A DNA stretch of 64,000 nt, taken from NCBI GenBank assembly GCA_037176885.1, contig JAWWNJ010000032.1, positions 1,612,001 through 1,676,000 on the forward strand, given 5' to 3'. Under the pieces are notes generated by a model. It saw nothing but the letters and a program-made list of their open reading frames with translations. It was not told the origin of the DNA and did not search any database. The position numbers and the translations under genes were made by a program. This DNA is from Favolaschia claudopus. Taxonomy: Eukaryota > Basidiomycota > Agaricomycetes > Agaricales > Mycenaceae. Positions 1-11,800 of this stretch are shown in pieces (position 1 is the first letter of the stretch; each line of letters begins with the position of its first letter).

Positions 1-2690
1 CTGTCCACATCTGCCCCTCAGAGCACTGGCACTGACACCCTGCTGACACCAGTTTCCCTCGTTCCAAGAGCTCACGCCGTTGCTGGTATTCGGTCTTGAA
101 GCCATCTGCTCTTGAGTAGGATCTCGTCTTATGGTCCTCGAAGTACTTTATCAGCAGGTTTCGGTTTTGTGACTCTATGTAAGCAAGCTCATTTGTCTTC
201 CTGATTCATTCATTGCTCACCGCGCTATTGAAAGCTATATGCCACTCGGGAGGCTAGGGACGAGTGTGATGCGACATCAGCCCGATTGTCTATGCTCGAA
301 GCCAAGACAGCCGGGCTCATTGCAGAAGGTCGGACTCGTCGGAGTCCGGTCGACGGTAGACCTATTGATTCGTATGGGGAAGATCCGCAATAGAAGTAGA
401 GCGGGCAGCGGTGGACTCGCTTGCCTTCACAAGGTACGCATGCTCGTCGTTCTTCACTCTGCTTTACCTGACTTCGATATCATATCGTAGGGCTATTTGA
501 ATTCCGTGCGAAGTGTCACACATCTTGTACACCGAGGCATCGAGACTAAGGCGACCGAATGAGAGGAGGGGCGGTACTGAGGTACGCGCGTTTCTCTCTA
601 TCTCAAACGAAACTTTCCTCACAATGGGTGGCCGCAGTATCAGGCATGATCAACTCCGCGCCAGCTCTTTCACATCCATTTCGAAGGGATCCTGTACACA
701 TACGACAGCACCTGCCTCCGCCTCCATCCCCCCTCGTCGTCTCCTTATTCACCGGGGCTGGCCTCCGTCGACGGCCAGCTTTCTAGTCTGCAGACTCTGC
801 AGGCCATCTTAAAGTTACGCATAGACATCGACACGTCCGGAGCGCGAGGTCAGATTCCAGGGACAAAGACGGTGACGAGTTCCATCTGCGCCCTCACCGC
901 CCCTCGGCGACCCTGTCCACCTCACACCGTCTGCACGACGCGCTATGTCGATTCCCGCCAAGCAAGCCCTTGAATCGGGGTCCGGGGTATATACGCGCCC
1001 TCCTAATCCAATACACGCGTATCGATTCTCCTTTCACCGGCCTTGCTCGCTATCGATCGTCTGGCCTCCCTGTCCATTCCATGCCCCTCACCCCTGCCCT
1101 CTCCTCGATGCGCTCTCCGACCCTGCCGTCTTTGCTCCCGCCACCGACAGACGACCAAGTTGCCAACGCCAAAGCACGAAACCACCTTCAATCTCGACAG
1201 CATCTCGGACCCATGCTTCTCCGAGCTGTCGCTTCGCCCGTCTACCGTCGGTCTTGGTGCGCTGCTGATGCCGCTGCAAGCGCCTACGAGGTGGGCGGTG
1301 TGGTTTTCTGTGGGAGAGAGCTCTCCATCAACGCACGGTCAGGGGGGTGAGGTTGGGGTGTGGGTGCGCAGTGAGGAGGAGAAGGGAGATACGACGACAG
1401 CCGGATGTCGCGCTGAGATGGGCTTCATGACGGTGGACGTGGCGGGGGGCGGGAGGAGGGAAGTGGGGGAGTTTGGCGTGCAGGGTACGATGCCTTGGAT
1501 GCTATTGAAGATCGGAGGCGGGTGGAATGGAGGCTGGGGAAACGGGGTTAGAAATGTATGTCTTTCCTCTAATCGCTTTGCTCAATGTCGGTGCTGACGC
1601 GATGAATAGCTTCCATATCGAGGATGGACGTGCGACGCGACGCCGGCGATGATGATGAGGGCGGATCGGAGGTGTCTTATGTGCTCTCCGTCGCCTCCGC
1701 CGCCATTGTCTCTGCCCATCGTGCACTTCTTGATGTGATCTTGAGGTGATCCACCTGCACAAGTGCAGCGCCGACGCTCAGTACCACACGTCATAGAAAG
1801 ATACTGTGGTGCGGGTTAGGCGGGTGCGGGTGCGGATGGGGACGAGGCTGGGGATGCAACTGAGATGAGCGTGGAAGAGGCATCAGGATCGGGGGCTATT
1901 CGACGGAGCGGAAGGAGGATGCTTCGGTTGACGAAGGTATCTCTTTCACGGAGCTGAGGCCTCCAAGTGTGGTTGTGACACGATGGCGCTCGGGAGCGCG
2001 GTGGGGAGCTCGTATTGCGTGCACCCTCGAGGGTGAGGAAGCGAGTGTATCGGCGGGGGGTCTCGCAGGGACGGACGCACTGGAGGCTGCTTCAGGGTTT
2101 ACCCTCCAACGTCCGACTTGTTCTTCCTGCAACCATTCTTCAGCACATTCTACTGCGGGGTCTGCTCCCCATACCGCCCCACCCCTCGATGGTCGATGCC
2201 TCTTCCTTGTGCCAGTCAGCGACGTGGCAGTCAGCACCGCCACATAATATTTCCTTTCGGGGACGAAAAAGAGTTATGTCGATATTCTGCGATATCTTGA
2301 TCTTTGAGGCGGCCTAATAGCTGTGCAGGCGGGATGCGTTAGATGCACGCACAATGTCTTTCCGTCCCCTTTTGGGTCGGGCAATGGGAATTCAAAAGTG
2401 GCGTTGTTGCACCTTTAGACAAAGTGCAACTCATTCCTGGTTGTACTGTGTGATGAATCTCTCGCCATTACCCTCGATCTGAGACCACAACATAGGCCTT
2501 CTACACGGGAAGTATCTGCGGGAAGAGGAGGAAGTAAAGATTCAATCTTACGTCTTTTCGCAGCCGCGGGGTTGATTAATGCGTACTGGAAAATGAGCTA
2601 AAGAAGTGTATTCTAAATGCGCTTGAACCGCGCATTGGCGACCTTTCAGGACTAGCTTGAACGGGTTAATTCAAATTCTATGGTTGGCTT
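1..2690. repeat. Array spacer S1 (left-truncated copy)
   Basis: This stretch is a diverged copy of sequence found again at about 9.3-12.6, 30.8-34.6, 41.3-44.5 and, more weakly, 49.9-52.7 kb. Shared landmarks run in the same order: a block containing TTTATCAGCAGGTTTCGG (about 150-170), the block GCTCACCGCG (about 217), the block ATCATATCGTAGGG (about 478), CACAATGGGTGGCCGCAGTA (about 621), then a GC-rich kilobase and an AT-rich tail with TTTCGGGGACGAAAAA. Short frames occur on both strands but are broken at different places in each copy. I do not call a gene. A once-coding minus-strand gene is possible, because one short minus-strand reading frame is partly kept between copies. Confidence 0.7.
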
Positions 2691-2890
2691 TGCTTCAAGA
2701 TCTTTCGTGAGTTTTTGCCTTCTGCTGCGACGCATAGGCGTGCAGTTGTGGATTCCCTAACTCTTCGGTGCAATCACTTATAACTTGAGTGCTTGAAACA
2801 CGCGGCATCGATGAATCTCGACCACCGAGTTTTCCTCCTCTGCCATTTCTCTCTCGATGAACAACCTTGAAAGCTAACAACAAGACAGGC

Positions 2891-4911
2891 CTATTTCGAA
2901 CAGTACGAATCAATAATATCCTTCACCTTGTGTTCCGCCTTATTGGATTGAACGATCTGCGCAAATGTGGCCCTATTCGCATACATCCTCAACTCCGTAT
3001 GCACCTTCGCTGCGCTTGACGTCTGATAACTTTGAACAGCAGAATCAATATGCGCTTGAGTGAGGCGGCGCGGTGGGGGGACATCCAGTGTTTCGAGGAA
3101 AAGGTGGTCCATGATGAGCGTGAGGTCGCAGATGTAGGCCATGAGGCAACGGAGGGCTTCTGGACTGTGAGGTGGCGGGAGGGGGCATGATGCATACTCG
3201 ATATCAGGGAAGATATTCAAACGATCGGAACTCACGTTTCATTGTAAACAGCCCGGATCCACTTCATGAACATTGTTGAGAGACCGATAGCAACGAAGAT
3301 AGGCGCGGCAGCAGCTGTGATAGCGGTACCGATGCCGATAAGGGCTTGGAAAGGATCGACATTGTCGCTGAGAAACAGGTACAACGAATCAAGAGGTAGC
3401 AGCTTAGAAGACGAGTCTTGATATCACTCACAACCAAGTACGTATTTCCTTATCTTCTGGAACGACAAACTGAATGAGCGAGTACAGCTTCTGCTTGAAG
3501 GTATCGTTGGTGAGAAGCTGGTGGTTGTAACGAATGAGGTTGTTTTATCTGAAAATGAAAATCTTTTGGAGGGTGCTCGTACCTCGTCCGGATCGTTGAA
3601 ATTCCAACTTGCAGTGATTTCGAAATGAATGGTCTTGAGACATGTTTGCAACGGAGAGCCAAACAGCTTCGTAGTTGACGCGAGACCAAGCCAGTATCCT
3701 AGAGAATTGGAACCAGATGCGTGAAACACAATTAAGATACTGAATTCACCTTGCATTCCGATCCTGCAGAGATCTGATTATTTTCGTGGGCAGCATTCAA
3801 TCAACGGCATACTTAATGGAGCTGTCCACCTTCGCGCGAGCACTCGTCCTCTGCGCCACGGCGGTAACAAACCAAACGTTTTCTTTGACCATGTCTTGCG
3901 TAGCTTCGACCAGCAATCTCAATGCTGCCCGATCGACATGCATGCCTTCAGTCAGTCCTAAACAGTCCAGCAATTCGGACAGGTTCAGCCGTCCATCTCG
4001 AATAGATTGAACGCGCATATGCTTACCAGATGTTTGAGCATACCGAACGGAATTAAATCGCTCTAGAGGACGAAGGCAAATCTCTACAAATTTCGTGGCA
4101 CTTCGTTGGGTCACATTTTCGTCGCATTCGTCCGAGTCCATCTCCTCGTCGGTAAGCTCTTGCTCAACGAGACTCTTTAGTTTGTCGAATTGAGTGAACA
4201 CGATGATGAGTGGGACTGACGAATCTTAACTTGGAAAAAGCTCATGGTGTGTATTGGCGATAGCGTACCTTTCTGATGCAATGCGAATTCAATGAGTTTT
4301 TCGTCCCCTGTTTCCAGTACGCGCCCGCCGGCATGCGGAATTTTTATGCAGAGCCTGTATGATATTCTTGAGAAACGATGATCGCAAAGGAATGGGACCT
4401 TTGCTCACCAAACAACATGAACTTGATCCTGAATCGCGATATTTTCCGCACTTCGGGCCTCAAGGAAGGCGATCGCATTCTCCAGATTCGTTACTTGCCC
4501 GGGCTCGAATCCCATAGAGTCGTGTAAAATCAGACGAGGATTATCGGGAGATGTAATCTCATCGTGGATGTTACAAACTCCCCGAGCCTGGTGGGAAACC
4601 ACCTGCAAAGATCGAGGTAAGAAATCAATATTTCGGGAAGGTCACTGGCGACGCTCACTTGCTGCTTGATTCCAAAGACGTGATTGATGAGCGAGGATTT
4701 TCCTGTGCCAGACTAGACCACGGGAGAGCCGTCGGAATGGAAAGTTAGATATCGAGAGTACAGAAAATCCCACCTTTCCGACCACAAGGACTCGCAATCT
4801 GAGGAATCTGCGCGTTAGAGAATATCAGATTGATGAAGGAACTGGCTCGTACTTGGGACATTTAGCCAATATTTTGTCGGTTTCGAGAGGTAATGTTCCG
4901 CCGCCCGCCAT
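2891..4911 (-). CDS. GTPase gene M1: TRAFAC-type G-domain protein with hydrophobic C-terminal segment, 460 aa
   Basis: Twelve exons (complement): 4853-4911, 4774-4807, 4659-4712, 4409-4602, 4269-4354, 4027-4215, 3813-3957, 3750-3763, 3583-3698, 3432-3517, 3236-3367, 2891-3164. They join to 1383 nt with no internal stop, all with GT-AG introns of 45-71 bp. Visible GTPase motifs are the P-loop GKSGTGKS (residues 30-37, cut by an intron after GK), G3 DSMG (77-80) and G4 TQFD (150-153; the usual Lys of TKxD is Gln). A hydrophobic Gly/Ala-rich segment (about 335-356) suggests membrane contact. The last exon is helical and best kept between copies. It resembles an Agaricomycete family annotated only as G-domain or GTP-binding proteins; the cellular role is unknown. 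It lies head to head with P1, 652 bp apart. Confidence 0.85.
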
Positions 4912-5563
4912 TTCTCGTTATCGTTGGAGGAGTGGGTGACTACTGAGGTGTCCGGCAGCATGCGCTAGTTCTAACCTCGTTATCGCGGACCCGGTGTGTC
5001 AGTGTCAGAGCAAATAATAGTCTGGGATGAAATTTCCCACTCCTCGTCCCTCAAGCGCTCGGCATCGAGGACCCGGAACTTCCAAAGCAAGCTGGAGGTC
5101 ATACGACCGGTGGAGCCACCTAAATGCTCTGTACTGGCATTAAGAATGTAACGTGAAGTTCACAGCAAAGAGCACAAGGAAAGAAAAAAGAAGGATTCGG
5201 ATCAAAATCCCAGGCGGTGAGTGGTCGGCATGCCAACTTGATGCCAACGGTTGCTTGGAAGCGTCCACCACCAGCCACCACCCATGGAATGTGTGTTTTG
5301 CCACTTTTCTTTTCCCTCGAGCGGCGTAGAAAGTGCCAAGTAAAGCAGCCCATTCTCCCTGTCGGTCGAAGCTCAAGCTCTGACGAGAAGTATCATGTGA
5401 ACTCGATCTTATCAAGCGCCCAAAGACTATTCAGAGCGAGCCTGGGAGCACAGCGGCGTTCTCTGTCTCGGGACTCTGACACCGCACGTTTTCGGTCATT
5501 TTGACCGTCTATAAGTTGTTTAACCCCTCCCGCGTCGACCCTACCCAGCCTTCCTCCGCGCAT
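4912..5563. promoter_or_regulatory. Shared upstream region of divergent pair M1/P1
   Basis: This 652-bp region separates the start codons of M1 (leftward) and P1 (rightward). On the P side are a 12-mer TATCAAGCGCCC at 5410-5421, repeated at 12706, 19150 and 37990 before the other P genes, the inverted repeat CGGTCA-TTT-TGACCG at 5493-5507, and a TATA-like CTATAAG at 5509-5515, about 50 bp before the P1 start. The same order is seen before P3. Function is inferred from conservation and position only. Confidence 0.6.
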
Positions 5564-8500
5564 ATGGACGCTGTCCTCGACATACGCAGCAAATTATCGC
5601 ACTTCCGCATCCTCATTCTCGGAAGGGCAAATGCTGGGAAAACGACTATCCTCAAGAAGGTCTGCAACTCCGTCGAGGACCCAGAGATCTTCAACCTACG
5701 CGGTAAAAAGGTATGTCGTCGGGTACTGGGCAGGGAGAAATTCTTATTGCATCCACGTAGATCGACCCGTCGATTGTGCAGGAATCGGCAGAGGTATATC
5801 TTAATTTGTATGACTTTTCGTCACTTCAAGATCAATACAGCGAGGGTTGCACAACATTGAGAATCAAATGATTTTCAAGAGCAATCCGCAGTTTATTTTT
5901 CACGATTCGCGTGGATTCGAGTCCGGGTCCGCGGAGGAAATCGACGGAGTCAAGTCGTTTATCATAGAACGTGCTCAAAAAAATACCTTGGCTGACCAGC
6001 TCCACGCAATTTGGTCGGCTGATTTTTTTTCTCCTATGTATTTATACGAACTTCACAGCAGGTATTGCCTCCCGACCGATACAGGCAGGCCACTTCTAGC
6101 AGCAGACGAAGAATTCTTCGAAAACGACATCGCTCGCAAAGGAAAGCCGTTTCTGTTAATTCGTGCCGCACTCATCCGACCAAATCCAAAGTTCCCCTAG
6201 TTGCAATATTCACCAAATTCGACGGTCTCTTGACAGAGGCATTCAACAGGCTTCGAACAACTGGATTATCAATCAAAGATGCCCGAAATCGTCAAGCTAG
6301 CCGAGCAGGAGAATTGCTGGAGACTAATTTTCTAGAGCCTCTCAAGTCAAAGCAATACCCCCCAGCTGGTTATGTCCAGCTTGACGGTGAGTCGTTCTCT
6401 TAGCCTTTCGTCCCGCGTTCTGCATTTCTTTTAGATATGCGCAAGGAAACAAGTACCTGCCACGAACTCATCGAGACAACGGCCAACACTATCGACGACA
6501 AGGCTCTTCAGTTGTTGTTTGTATCTGTGCAGCAAAGTAATATCGACCTCTGTGTACGCTGGGCGGTATCCAAGTGAGTCGTGGCTGTTTCACTTGGGGA
6601 GTGAGTCACCGGTGGCCAATTTCTTTCCCAGCGCTTTCCGCTCAGATACCGCGTATACCGCGTTCCGTAAGTACCGAATGCATCGGCTGGATTACACGAC
6701 CGCTTAAGCTTCCTAGAAATTGTGGACATGACTCTGCGTTGGTTCCCTCATGTGTGGGTGCGTGATTCACGTTCGCCATCAATGTGCTCAGCAAACCTCT
6801 TGTAGACAGTAAGGATGCGCATCACAACAGTCTCCAATGTTCAAAGCAATTGATTTATTCTCGTGCAGTCCGACGAGGTGAATGTTTCAAATCACTTCAC
6901 GCTGACAATTGTGCAGGCGTATTGACGAGGGATGCAGATAGTGAGTGGAAATTGTTGTATTTTGTTGACCAAGCTGAGTAGTCAAAGTATGATGTGAGTG
7001 CCGGGCTTCTTTCCGACGCCACTTGACCCTCTCTGCATAGGATATCGCAAGTATTCCTCGCTGTATGCTAATTGGCTGCGGGTAAACATTTCTACAGTCT
7101 GTGAGTGTCTACATTTTTGCGGTATCTGCTTGCTCCCAACGTCCCTCGATCTGGTAGCTCGTGGTCAGTGCAATCTTTTCGATATCTCTGATTCTTGTTA
7201 TCATATATCTGGTAGCGGGTTAGTGCAATCTTTTCGATATCTCTGATTCTTGTTATCATATATCTGGTAGCGGGTTAGTGCAAATTATGTCGTGGCGATT
7301 CACTAAAGATACTGACAAGGGACATTTCAGTTCGGTGTGAGTCGAATCGATCTTGCTCTCTTAGACTCTCGTCCGAATATCTCTTTCTGTAGATGGTACG
7401 CATTGTCGAATCTCTCAAGTATTGTTGCATACTGAATAGTTGCAGAAAGCAGTACGTATCACCTCCCTTGCCGTTCCACTGAGTATCAATAGGACATTAT
7501 TTTTGCAGGAGGTAAGGGCGCATTTGATTGCTTGCTAGGTTCACCTCCCGACGGATATTACAGAAAGAGGTTTGATCTTTCTTCGAGACTCAGCTTGTCG
7601 CTGAATCTTTTGCAGGAGGTATGTCAAGAACGGTCCTCAATGTCATTGGCACCGATCAGCAACTTTCTAGACTGTATGTGATCTTCCTAGCTGATCAAAG
7701 ATCTTCTCTCATGCATCGCAGAGGGTGAAGTTGAACTGTTGGCTGGACTTTGACGATCAAAACTCATTGTAATGATATTCCCAGACAAAAAATCTTGAGT
7801 TCTGCTTCAAGATTATGCAAGCCAAGTACCCCAATTTCCAGCAGGATCCATTGTCATCAAGACATCAAGTAGTCATGGGTATGTGACATTTAACGACGGT
7901 TAGTCTCTCGTAGACAGACGCTACAACAAAAATTATCCTCGTACCTGCGGTTGTTGTAGTCTGTTGAGAAGGTGAGTCGGCCGAACGGTCGCCCGCCTTA
8001 TTACATAATCAGAAATTTCTTGGGCTCCTTTTCATAGTTTTAAGCGCGTTTTAAGCAAAATTTTGGCTTCACTGACCTTCCTTGATTGGAAATGAACAGC
8101 TTTGTCAGTCAAATCTAGAGAAATTATGCAGGCAACGACGAGATTCAGAATCGGCTGACAAATCCTGTCAAACCGATGGGTCGTTCAATTGGGCTCATTC
8201 GGGCAAGAATATCGTAGGTTTTACTAGATAGACCTGTTAAGATATACCATAGAAGATACTTGGCCAGCAAAAGTTTGTTTATGGAGGTTGCACAACGTTG
8301 AAAGCAAGGGAGCAAGGCGTGGGAATATATTGAAACTCCGACGATTGGTAATAACACGGGCGACCGTGCAAGCGATCGTGGTCAACAACAGACTAAACGA
8401 CGGTGGAGTTAAGAGATCAACCCCGATTAAGCTATATGTATCTGCGCCGAACAAACGTTTTCCGAAGGCTCTGCCAAGTCTCAAGAGTTTGTGCCGGCTT

Positions 8501-8829
8501 TCGAAAACGCAATGGAACACTATGTTGGTTCAGAGCTGGAGACACATGCTCTTCGAGAGTATCACGAGGCGTTTGGCGAGATGGAAAGAACACTGTCTGA
8601 TGTCATTCTGAATGATCCTCTTCGTAGGTGCCCAGTCCTAACATGCCACCGAAGGGGTACTGATGGCATAGGAAGCTTTCTCAACCGACGGGGGTGATTG
8701 GGAGACAGCCATAATACTGTCCGATATTATCGAGAATCATCCTCTTCGTAGGTGCTTAGTCCTCACATTTGTATCACATTTTGACGTCGTCCAGGCATCG
8801 GTCCTTCCGCTCAGGCCGTGGAGAATTGA
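5564..8829 (+). CDS. GTPase gene P1: G-domain protein assembled through a microexon array, about 400 aa
   Basis: Main exons: 5564-5710, 5761-5793, 5841-6013, 6062-6135, 6192-6386, 6435-6573, 6632-6666, 6717-6757, then seventeen microexons (6806-7724), then 7785-7878, 8468-8623 and 8795-8829. The total is 1203 nt in frame. Motifs: P-loop GRANAGKT (residues 20-27), G3 DSRG (82-85), G4 TKFD (150-153). The C-terminal helical part includes the kept motifs FVPAFENAMEHY and PSAQAVEN. The intron before the G4 exon has no GT donor; a GC donor (GCAAAG) at 6136 keeps the frame. The penultimate intron region carries a degenerate second copy of the preceding exon end. The intron at 7879-8467 hosts a 495-bp transposon. 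It matches an Agaricomycete family annotated as G-domain protein; the substrate pathway is unknown. ATG at 5564 follows a TATA-like box and is the start kept in all four copies. Confidence 0.8.
6758..7784 (+). other. Microexon array of P1 (17 consecutive phase-0 exons of 3-12 nt)
   Basis: Read from the end of the exon coding FPHVW (6757), every following AG...GT pair encloses a multiple of three bases: 6806-6808, 6869-6877, 6938-6940, 6982-6993, 7041-7046, 7098-7100, 7158-7163, 7216-7218, 7271-7273, 7331-7336, 7393-7395, 7446-7451, 7509-7511, 7564-7569, 7616-7618, 7671-7673 and 7722-7724. Together these give 81 nt (27 codons, residues 280-306), mostly charged. Introns are 41-60 bp. The donor at 7047 is GC. 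The same order of tiny exons is found in P2, P3 and P4, with kept codons such as S-x-E, I and S-K-Y. No transcript is available to me; the call rests on four-way conservation of splice signals and reading phase. Confidence 0.7.
7164..7273 (+). repeat. Tandem duplication of one intron plus one 3-nt exon (2 x 55 bp)
   Basis: Bases 7164-7218 and 7219-7273 are the same 55-bp unit, differing at one position (GTCAGT versus GTTAGT at the donor). Each unit is a 52-bp GT-AG intron followed by the microexon CGG. P4 has a single equivalent intron, so this is a recent gain in P1 that adds one Arg codon. Confidence 0.9.
7901..8395. mobile_element. 495-bp non-autonomous TIR element in a P1 intron
   Basis: The element is flanked by a perfect 9-bp target duplication AACGACGGT (7892-7900 and 8396-8404). 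Ends are TAGTCTCTCGTAGAC and, inverted, TAGTCTGTTGTTGAC, so the terminal repeat is short and imperfect. P3 has the uninterrupted target at the same place (about 28002), which shows this is an insertion. No transposase frame is present. The 9-bp duplication suggests a Mutator-like (MULE) origin, but hAT-like or other types are not excluded. Confidence 0.75.
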
Positions 8830-11800
8830 TTTGCCTCAGAGGAAAATCTCGCTGTTTGAGAAAAGTTTGAAGGATATACTTACTTGTGCACCAAATCAAT
8901 TTGAACCCCGTTTGAAATCAGTAAGACTGGGCATATGTAAAATTCGATAAACTCGGGAGAAGGGTCTGAAAACGAAGCATCGTGTAACGCGCGTCTGAGT
9001 GGTTGAAGGAATATGAAGGGGGATAGCTGATGAGATGAGATGAAACGAAACAAAACCAGAATTTAGATGAACGTGCTAGTACTTCAAGTTTGCATTCTGA
9101 AGAGTGCTTAATACGACGGTGATCGAAAGACTTTCTAAATTCTTCAGCGATGGGGTGGCGGCGGCTGCGACGGCAATGGAGTCCTCGAGAATTGTGTTCG
9201 CAGCTTCGTGTTCAAACCAGTGCTCAGAAATATTTTCACTTGCACGAATTCAGCTTCCCAAGCACGAAGTTAGCCGGAATAAAAACCCAATGTCAATTAA
9301 TTTGATTGAATTCAACGTGCTTTCATGAAGCACTTTCAGGCAATGTTTAAGCCAAGCCGCGTCGAAACCTACTGTTCGACTTTCCCATCAGAGATCGGCA
9401 AGTTCCGGCGAGCCAATCCTCGAGCTCAAGATGTCTCAAATCCTGTGTTTATTGGGAGGGAAGTATTGTTTAGGATGCTGATCGTATGAGAGGCTCCCTC
9501 AAAGTTGATTATAAATTTTGGGACCGATGAATGGCGTAAGTAGGAAAGCGCGACGTTAGACTGTTTCGTCACGGGTGTGTTTCAATGGACCGTTGCTGGA
9601 TATCACAGTGAATCGACGGTTAGCAATATAGCGCCCGTAATTTAGAGTGCTAGAAACCTCTGGCGTCGTCGACCGTTTAAATCGAAATTTATGCCTTTTC
9701 TTGAAGTTTCCTTGAATTGCCAAGCCAGTTTGAAGCCAGTGCGGGGTTTCAGGGTAACTAGCGCATTCAAAACAGGCTCAAAATTGCAGACAGGATGTTC
9801 TGTTGAACCTAAATCGAGGAGATGACTCGTTTCTGCGATCGCCATGAAGGTTGGGCGCAAAGAGCTGTGGAGCGGGATATTGTTTATGCTTAATATTTGT
9901 TGTGGCTTCCGATCCGGTTTCGGCAATCCCTCTAACCGGCCCCCACACATCTGCCACCTCGTCAACGACCTTGACCACGCCCGGTATCCTCAACGTCGTC
10001 ATCCTCGATGCCGAGCTTGTATGTTCTCCTCTCTGGCCCATTGAATTTCGGCATCATCAAGCCTGCGTGTCGCGATACCAGGTACGCAAGCTTTTTCGTT
10101 TTGCTGATTCATTCAGTGCTCACCGCGATATTGAAAGCTATATCGCATTCGTGAGGGCAGGGACGAGCGTGGTGCGACGCCACCCCGGTCGTCTATGCTC
10201 GAAGCCAAGACGGTCAAACTCATTGTAGAAGGTCGGAGTCTGGTCGACGGCAGATCTATTGATTCGTATGCGGAAGATCCGCAATGGAAGTAGAGCAGAA
10301 GGTGTTGGCCACGGTGGCATTCGTATTTTTCTTCGCAAAGTGGGCATGCGCGTCTTCTTCACTGCTTTACCTGACTTCGCTATCATGCTGTAGGGCTATT
10401 TGAATTCCGTGCGAAGCAGGACACATCTTGTACATCCAAGTCGTCGAGGCGGCTGAATGAGAGTAGGGGCGGCATCGAAGCGTGTGCGTTTTTCTCTATT
10501 CTAAACAAAACTTTCATCACAATGCGCGGCTACAGTATCTGGCTGATGTCAAGCATGATCAAATTCGCGCTGGCTCTTTCACACACATTTCGAAAGGATC
10601 CTGTACACATACGACGGGAGCAGCGTGCACCTCCACGCCATTTTATCTCGGCTTCGTCGCCTCGGTACCGGGTATTCGCCATGGCTGCTCTCCGCCGATT
10701 TCTTGCTCTGCACGACGTCTTGCGCATCGACGTCGACACGTACGAGTGCGCGTGAGGCAAGCTTGCACGCGGATGAAGATGAAGATGAGAATCGACATTG
10801 ACGCTACTTACACCCTGTGCCGTCTCCGCGTCTTACATCGAGAACGCTCGATGCTTCGACCAAGCCAGCCCTGTCCCTGTCTGAGGTACATCCGCGCTGA
10901 ATCCGCCCCACCCCAATCCACGCGTGTGGATTCCCCTTTCCCCATTCCCCATTCCCCTTTCCCCTGCCCCCACCTCAGCCATCGCTATCATCATCAATGA
11001 TCCTCATACCGTTCCTCGTTGACTCGGTGCCCTCTCCCCTGCGTCCCACCTGCCGCCCACAGACAACAAACGACCGAGTGTGATACCAGCATCCACACGC
11101 GACCGCGCCTGCCTCTCCGAGCTCCTGCTTCGCCCGTGTACCGTCGGTCTTGGTGCGCGCTGACATCGCCGCAAGCGCCCACGAGGTGGTCGGTGTGGCT
11201 TTGGGGGGCGAGAGTAAGGCGGGTACCGCTCAGCGTCGAGGGACTGTCAGAGGGGTGAGGCGGAGGTCTGGACGAGCAAGGGAGATACGTCAGCGGTCGG
11301 ATGTCGCGCTGAGATCGGTCGCCATGAAGGTGGAGGTGGGGGCGGAGGGAGGGCGGAGGGGAGTTGGGCGGGGTACGATGTCCTGGATGCTATTAACGAG
11401 CGAAGGCAGGACGAGTGAGAGGCTTGGGAAAGGGGCAGAAAGGCGTAGCGGTGTGTCTTTTCATTTTTGCCTCTCTGCTGGATGTCGGTGCTGACGAGAT
11501 GAATAGCTCTGATAACGACGTCGAGAGTGAGGATGGATGTGAGATGTGGTGCCGGCGATGATGAGGACAGGTCAATCGAGGCACCACCCTCTCCCTCTCT
11601 CCCTCCGCCCCCTGCCTTCAGTCGTTCCGCCCCTCCTCTCGGTCGAAGCGTTCTCGTCGTCGACCATTCGTGTTTGCTCCGGGTACTCACCCTCATGCCA
11701 TCTCTCTCAAGAGGAGACCCCGGTGCAGGTCGAAGCGGGTGCGTCTGCGGACGTGGTCAGGGATGCGACTAAGATGAGCGTGGAAGAGGTATGAGGATTG

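Noticed and set aside
6142..6191. GA-AG intron as the primary model
   Set aside because: Possible in frame, but a GC-AG intron six bases upstream explains the same frame with a known splice class; kept only as an alternative.
7722..7768. Exon coding W/R-V-K-S-N-x-W-L-x-F-D in the P genes
   Set aside because: It would need a 13-29 nt intron afterwards and breaks in P2 and P4; treating GTGAAG as a donor after a 3-nt exon (TGG/AGG) gives a normal intron of about 60 nt in every copy.
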